This document shows positions 61,706 through 64,000 of a stretch of DNA of 64,000 nucleotides, piece after piece; positions within the stretch are counted from its first letter, which is position 1; the number at the start of each line of letters is the position of its first letter. The notes beneath the pieces were generated by a model. It saw nothing but the letters and a program-made list of their open reading frames with translations, made no database searches and was not told the origin of the DNA. Source of the stretch: Flagellimonas marinaquae (GTDB taxonomy: Bacteria; Bacteroidota; Bacteroidia; Flavobacteriales; Flavobacteriaceae). Location of the stretch: NCBI RefSeq assembly GCF_023716465.1, contig NZ_CP092415.1:2891501-2955500 (forward strand). Reading direction: 5' to 3'. Position numbers and translations under genes: made by a program.

Positions 61706-64000
61706 ATGCTGAATAAGAGCATTAAATTTCTCATAGAAAACAAACTTGTTGCCGTTCTACTACTTGCCCTATTCGTGGGTTGGGGCGTGGTCAACGCGCC
61801 TTTTAATTGGGAAACTGGCTTTCTGCCCACAGACCCAGTTGCCGTTGATGCCATTCCAGACATTGGTGAAAACCAACAAATTGTTTTTACCAAGTGGCAA
61901 GGGCGCTCGCCACAGGATATTGAAGACCAAATCACATATCCGCTTACCACTTCCCTTTTGGGTATTCCAGGCGTGAAAACCATCCGTAGTTCTTCGATGT
62001 TTGGGTTTTCCAGCATCTATATCATTTTTGAAGAAGATATCGAGTTCTATTGGTCGCGCAGTCGCATTCTTGAAAAACTGAACTCACTTCCTGCAAACCT
62101 CTTGCCCGATGGTGTCAACCCATCATTAGGGCCAGATGCCACAGGTCTCGGACAGATATTTTGGTACACATTGGAAGGTCGCGATAAAGATGGCAACGTA
62201 ACTGGCGGATGGGATTTACAGGAATTGCGTAGCATTCAGGACTATTATGTGAAGTATGGATTATCCTCTGCAAGCGGTGTTTCTGAAGTGGCTTCCATTG
62301 GTGGTTATGTTCAGGAATATCAAGTCGATATCGACCCAGAAAAAATGCGTCAATATAATGTAAGTATGGGCGATGTGGTCAAAGCCGTAAAGCAAAGCAA
62401 TCAGGATATAGGTGCACAAACCCTCGAAATAAATCAAGCCGAATATCTCGTGCGCGGATTGGGCTACGTCAAGTCAATCGCAGACATTGAAAGTGCGGTT
62501 GTTGATTCAGAAAACTTTACTTCCATCCGCATTAAAGACGTAGCTAACGTTCATTTGGGTCCTGCTGCCAGACGTGGCATTCTCGATAAGGAAGGTGCCG
62601 AAGTCGTAGGTGGTGTCGTAGTCGCTCGCTACGGTGCAAATCCGTTGGAAGTCATCAATAATGTCAAGGCACAAATTGCCGAAATAAGCTCTGGACTTCC
62701 AACAAAAACTTTATCAGATGGTCGCACCTCGCAAGTAACCATCGTGCCGTTTTACGACCGTACCGAACTCATACAGGAAACGTTGGGCACGCTCAACGAA
62801 GCTTTGACTTTGGAAATCTTGATTACCATTTTAGTCATTATTATTATGGTGTTCAATCTACGTGCATCCATCCTAATTTCGGGATTGTTACCCGTAGCAG
62901 TTCTGATGGTTTTTATCACGATGAAGCTCTTTAATGTAGATGCAAACATCGTCGCACTTTCCGGTATTGCCATTGCCATCGGTACAATGGTGGACGTGGG
63001 CGTAATACTCGCCGAAAATATGATACGGCACTTGGAAGATGAAAAGCTACGCCTTAATGAAAATGGTAAGGAATACACCACGAACGAAATCATCTACAAC
63101 GCAACTGCCGAAGTTTCTGGTGCTATTCTGACGGCTGTACTGACGACCATAATCAGCTTCCTACCCGTATTCACAATGATAGGTGCCGAAGGAAAACTGT
63201 TCCGTCCGCTTGCCTTTACCAAAACAATGGCACTCACGGCATCGCTTATCATTGCGCTATTTCTCATTCCACCCATTGCGGCATTTCTTTTCCGTAAGAC
63301 GAGTGTTCGAGAACGTACACAGTATGCCATTAATGGCTTGCTTGTTTTATTGGGAATTCTCGCCATTATTTACGGATTCTGGTTAGGACTAATTCTTATC
63401 GCCTTTGCCATCACATCGTTCTTAAAGATTCGTGGTACGCTTTCCAAAAAGCGCAAAAATCTGCTTGATATTATCATTTCATCTATTGCCATCGTAGTTT
63501 TATTAGCAGAATACTGGCGACCATTGGGCTTTGACCGAAGCATCGTGATGAACCTGATATTTGTTTCCATCATCTGTTTTGGACTGCTGGGTGTATTCTC
63601 GATTTTCAGAATATACTACGAGCGTATTTTACGTTGGGCACTTCAAAACCGGTATCTATTCTTAATCGTTCCCCTTACGGTCCTTACGCTGGGCATCATC
63701 ATAATGCGAAATACGGGCAAAGAATTTATGCCAGCACTCAATGAAGGTTCATTTCTTTTGATGCCTACATCCTTACCACACGCAGGTGTAGAAGAAAATA
63801 AGCGTGTGCTGCAACAGCTCGATATGGCTGTGGCAAGCATTCCTGAAATTGAAACCGTGGTGGGAAAAGCGGGAAGAACCGAAAGCGCACTTGACCCAGC
63901 ACCACTCTCGATGTATGAAAATGTGATTCAGTATAAATCGGAATATATGCGGAATAGTTCTGGCGAGCGACAACGTTACAAGGTCAATGACGATGGATTA
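61706..64000 (+). CDS. Heavy-metal RND efflux pump inner-membrane subunit (CusA/CzcA family), partial
   Basis: 765 codons from the ATG at 61706 (MLNKSIKFLIENKLVAVLL) and still open at the window end; full length should be well over 1000 residues. Seen are the N-terminal membrane helix, PVAVDAIPDIGENQQ, the porter-domain region GPDATGLGQIFWYTLEG, and the proton-relay helix with GIAIAIGTMVDVGVILAEN. An extended membrane segment around 520-620 contains several additional hydrophobic helices. It pumps metal ions (Cu(I)/Ag(I) or Co/Zn/Cd) out through a tripartite channel. Copper is suggested by the HYC_CC_PP neighbour; specificity is not proven. Confidence 0.93.
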   Translation, partial: MLNKSIKFLIENKLVAVLLLALFVGWGVVNAPFNWETGFLPTDPVAVDAIPDIGENQQIVFTKWQGRSPQDIEDQITYPLTTSLLGIPGVKTIRSSSMFGFSSIYIIFEEDIEFYWSRSRILEKLNSLPANLLPDGVNPSLGPDATGLGQIFWYTLEGRDKDGNVTGGWDLQELRSIQDYYVKYGLSSASGVSEVASIGGYVQEYQVDIDPEKMRQYNVSMGDVVKAVKQSNQDIGAQTLEINQAEYLVRGLGYVKSIADIESAVVDSENFTSIRIKDVANVHLGPAARRGILDKEGAEVVGGVVVARYGANPLEVINNVKAQIAEISSGLPTKTLSDGRTSQVTIVPFYDRTELIQETLGTLNEALTLEILITILVIIIMVFNLRASILISGLLPVAVLMVFITMKLFNVDANIVALSGIAIAIGTMVDVGVILAENMIRHLEDEKLRLNENGKEYTTNEIIYNATAEVSGAILTAVLTTIISFLPVFTMIGAEGKLFRPLAFTKTMALTASLIIALFLIPPIAAFLFRKTSVRERTQYAINGLLVLLGILAIIYGFWLGLILIAFAITSFLKIRGTLSKKRKNLLDIIISSIAIVVLLAEYWRPLGFDRSIVMNLIFVSIICFGLLGVFSIFRIYYERILRWALQNRYLFLIVPLTVLTLGIIIMRNTGKEFMPALNEGSFLLMPTSLPHAGVEENKRVLQQLDMAVASIPEIETVVGKAGRTESALDPAPLSMYENVIQYKSEYMRNSSGERQRYKVNDDGL

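Overview
The window looks like a chromosome segment of a marine-type member of the Bacteroidota, most likely family Flavobacteriaceae. This rests on promoter elements of the TAnnTTTG type, thrABC fused and arranged as in flavobacteria, HYC_CC_PP, BfmA/BtgA and MobB mobilisation families, WG-repeat and SusC-plug modules, and IntDOT-type integrases. Genus cannot be fixed from the sequence alone. REGION 1, core chromosome (1-19051): gcvT (partial), a threonine operon thrA-thrB-thrC preceded by an unannotated Thr/Ile-rich leader peptide, nnr, a STAS-like protein, clpC, gyrA, a TPR protein, an NlpC/P60 hydrolase, a thiolase, a 7TM-HD phosphodiesterase, and the pair tRNA-Ser(GCT), tRNA-Pro(TGG). REGION 2, three integrative elements stacked at the 3' end of tRNA-Pro. 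The tRNA tail (CTGCCACCCCGAC) recurs at 19039, 40686 and 58872. Each copy is followed by a terminator hairpin and then, about 0.2 kb on, by an IntDOT-like tyrosine recombinase gene. Element A (about 19052-40700) holds a type II restriction-modification system, HEPN proteins, a regulator/HEPN module and a DUF2806 protein. A decayed right end at 28254-28412 then separates these from a four-gene envelope operon: DUF805, a DUF922-like protein, an alpha-2-macroglobulin with an internal TonB-plug module, and a WG-repeat lipoprotein. Element B (about 40705-58871) carries a second regulator/HEPN module, a DUF4365 nuclease plus CHAT protease pair, a mobilisation region (candidate oriT, bfmA-like gene, MobB-type relaxase), and the cassette array described next. 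Element C (58885 to the window end) starts with its own integrase and carries a copper/heavy-metal RND efflux gene that runs off the window. REGION 3, the most notable feature (50033-58537): four gene units on the minus strand (a coiled-coil membrane protein; a SIR2 protein; a CDF metal transporter; a four-gene mercury operon). Each unit is followed by a palindrome of about 125 bp and bounded by its own pair of inverted terminal boxes beginning GTT. The pairs match within a unit and differ between units, which is the logic of integron cassettes and attC sites. The recombinase at the head of the array is XerC/D-like and shows no IntI-specific insertion. This may be an integron-like cassette platform run by a different recombinase family. 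Other candidates for new biology are the DUF4365-CHAT pair, the duplicated divergent HTH/HEPN module with what look like leaderless promoters, and a tandem array with an exact 133-bp period at 24664-24990.
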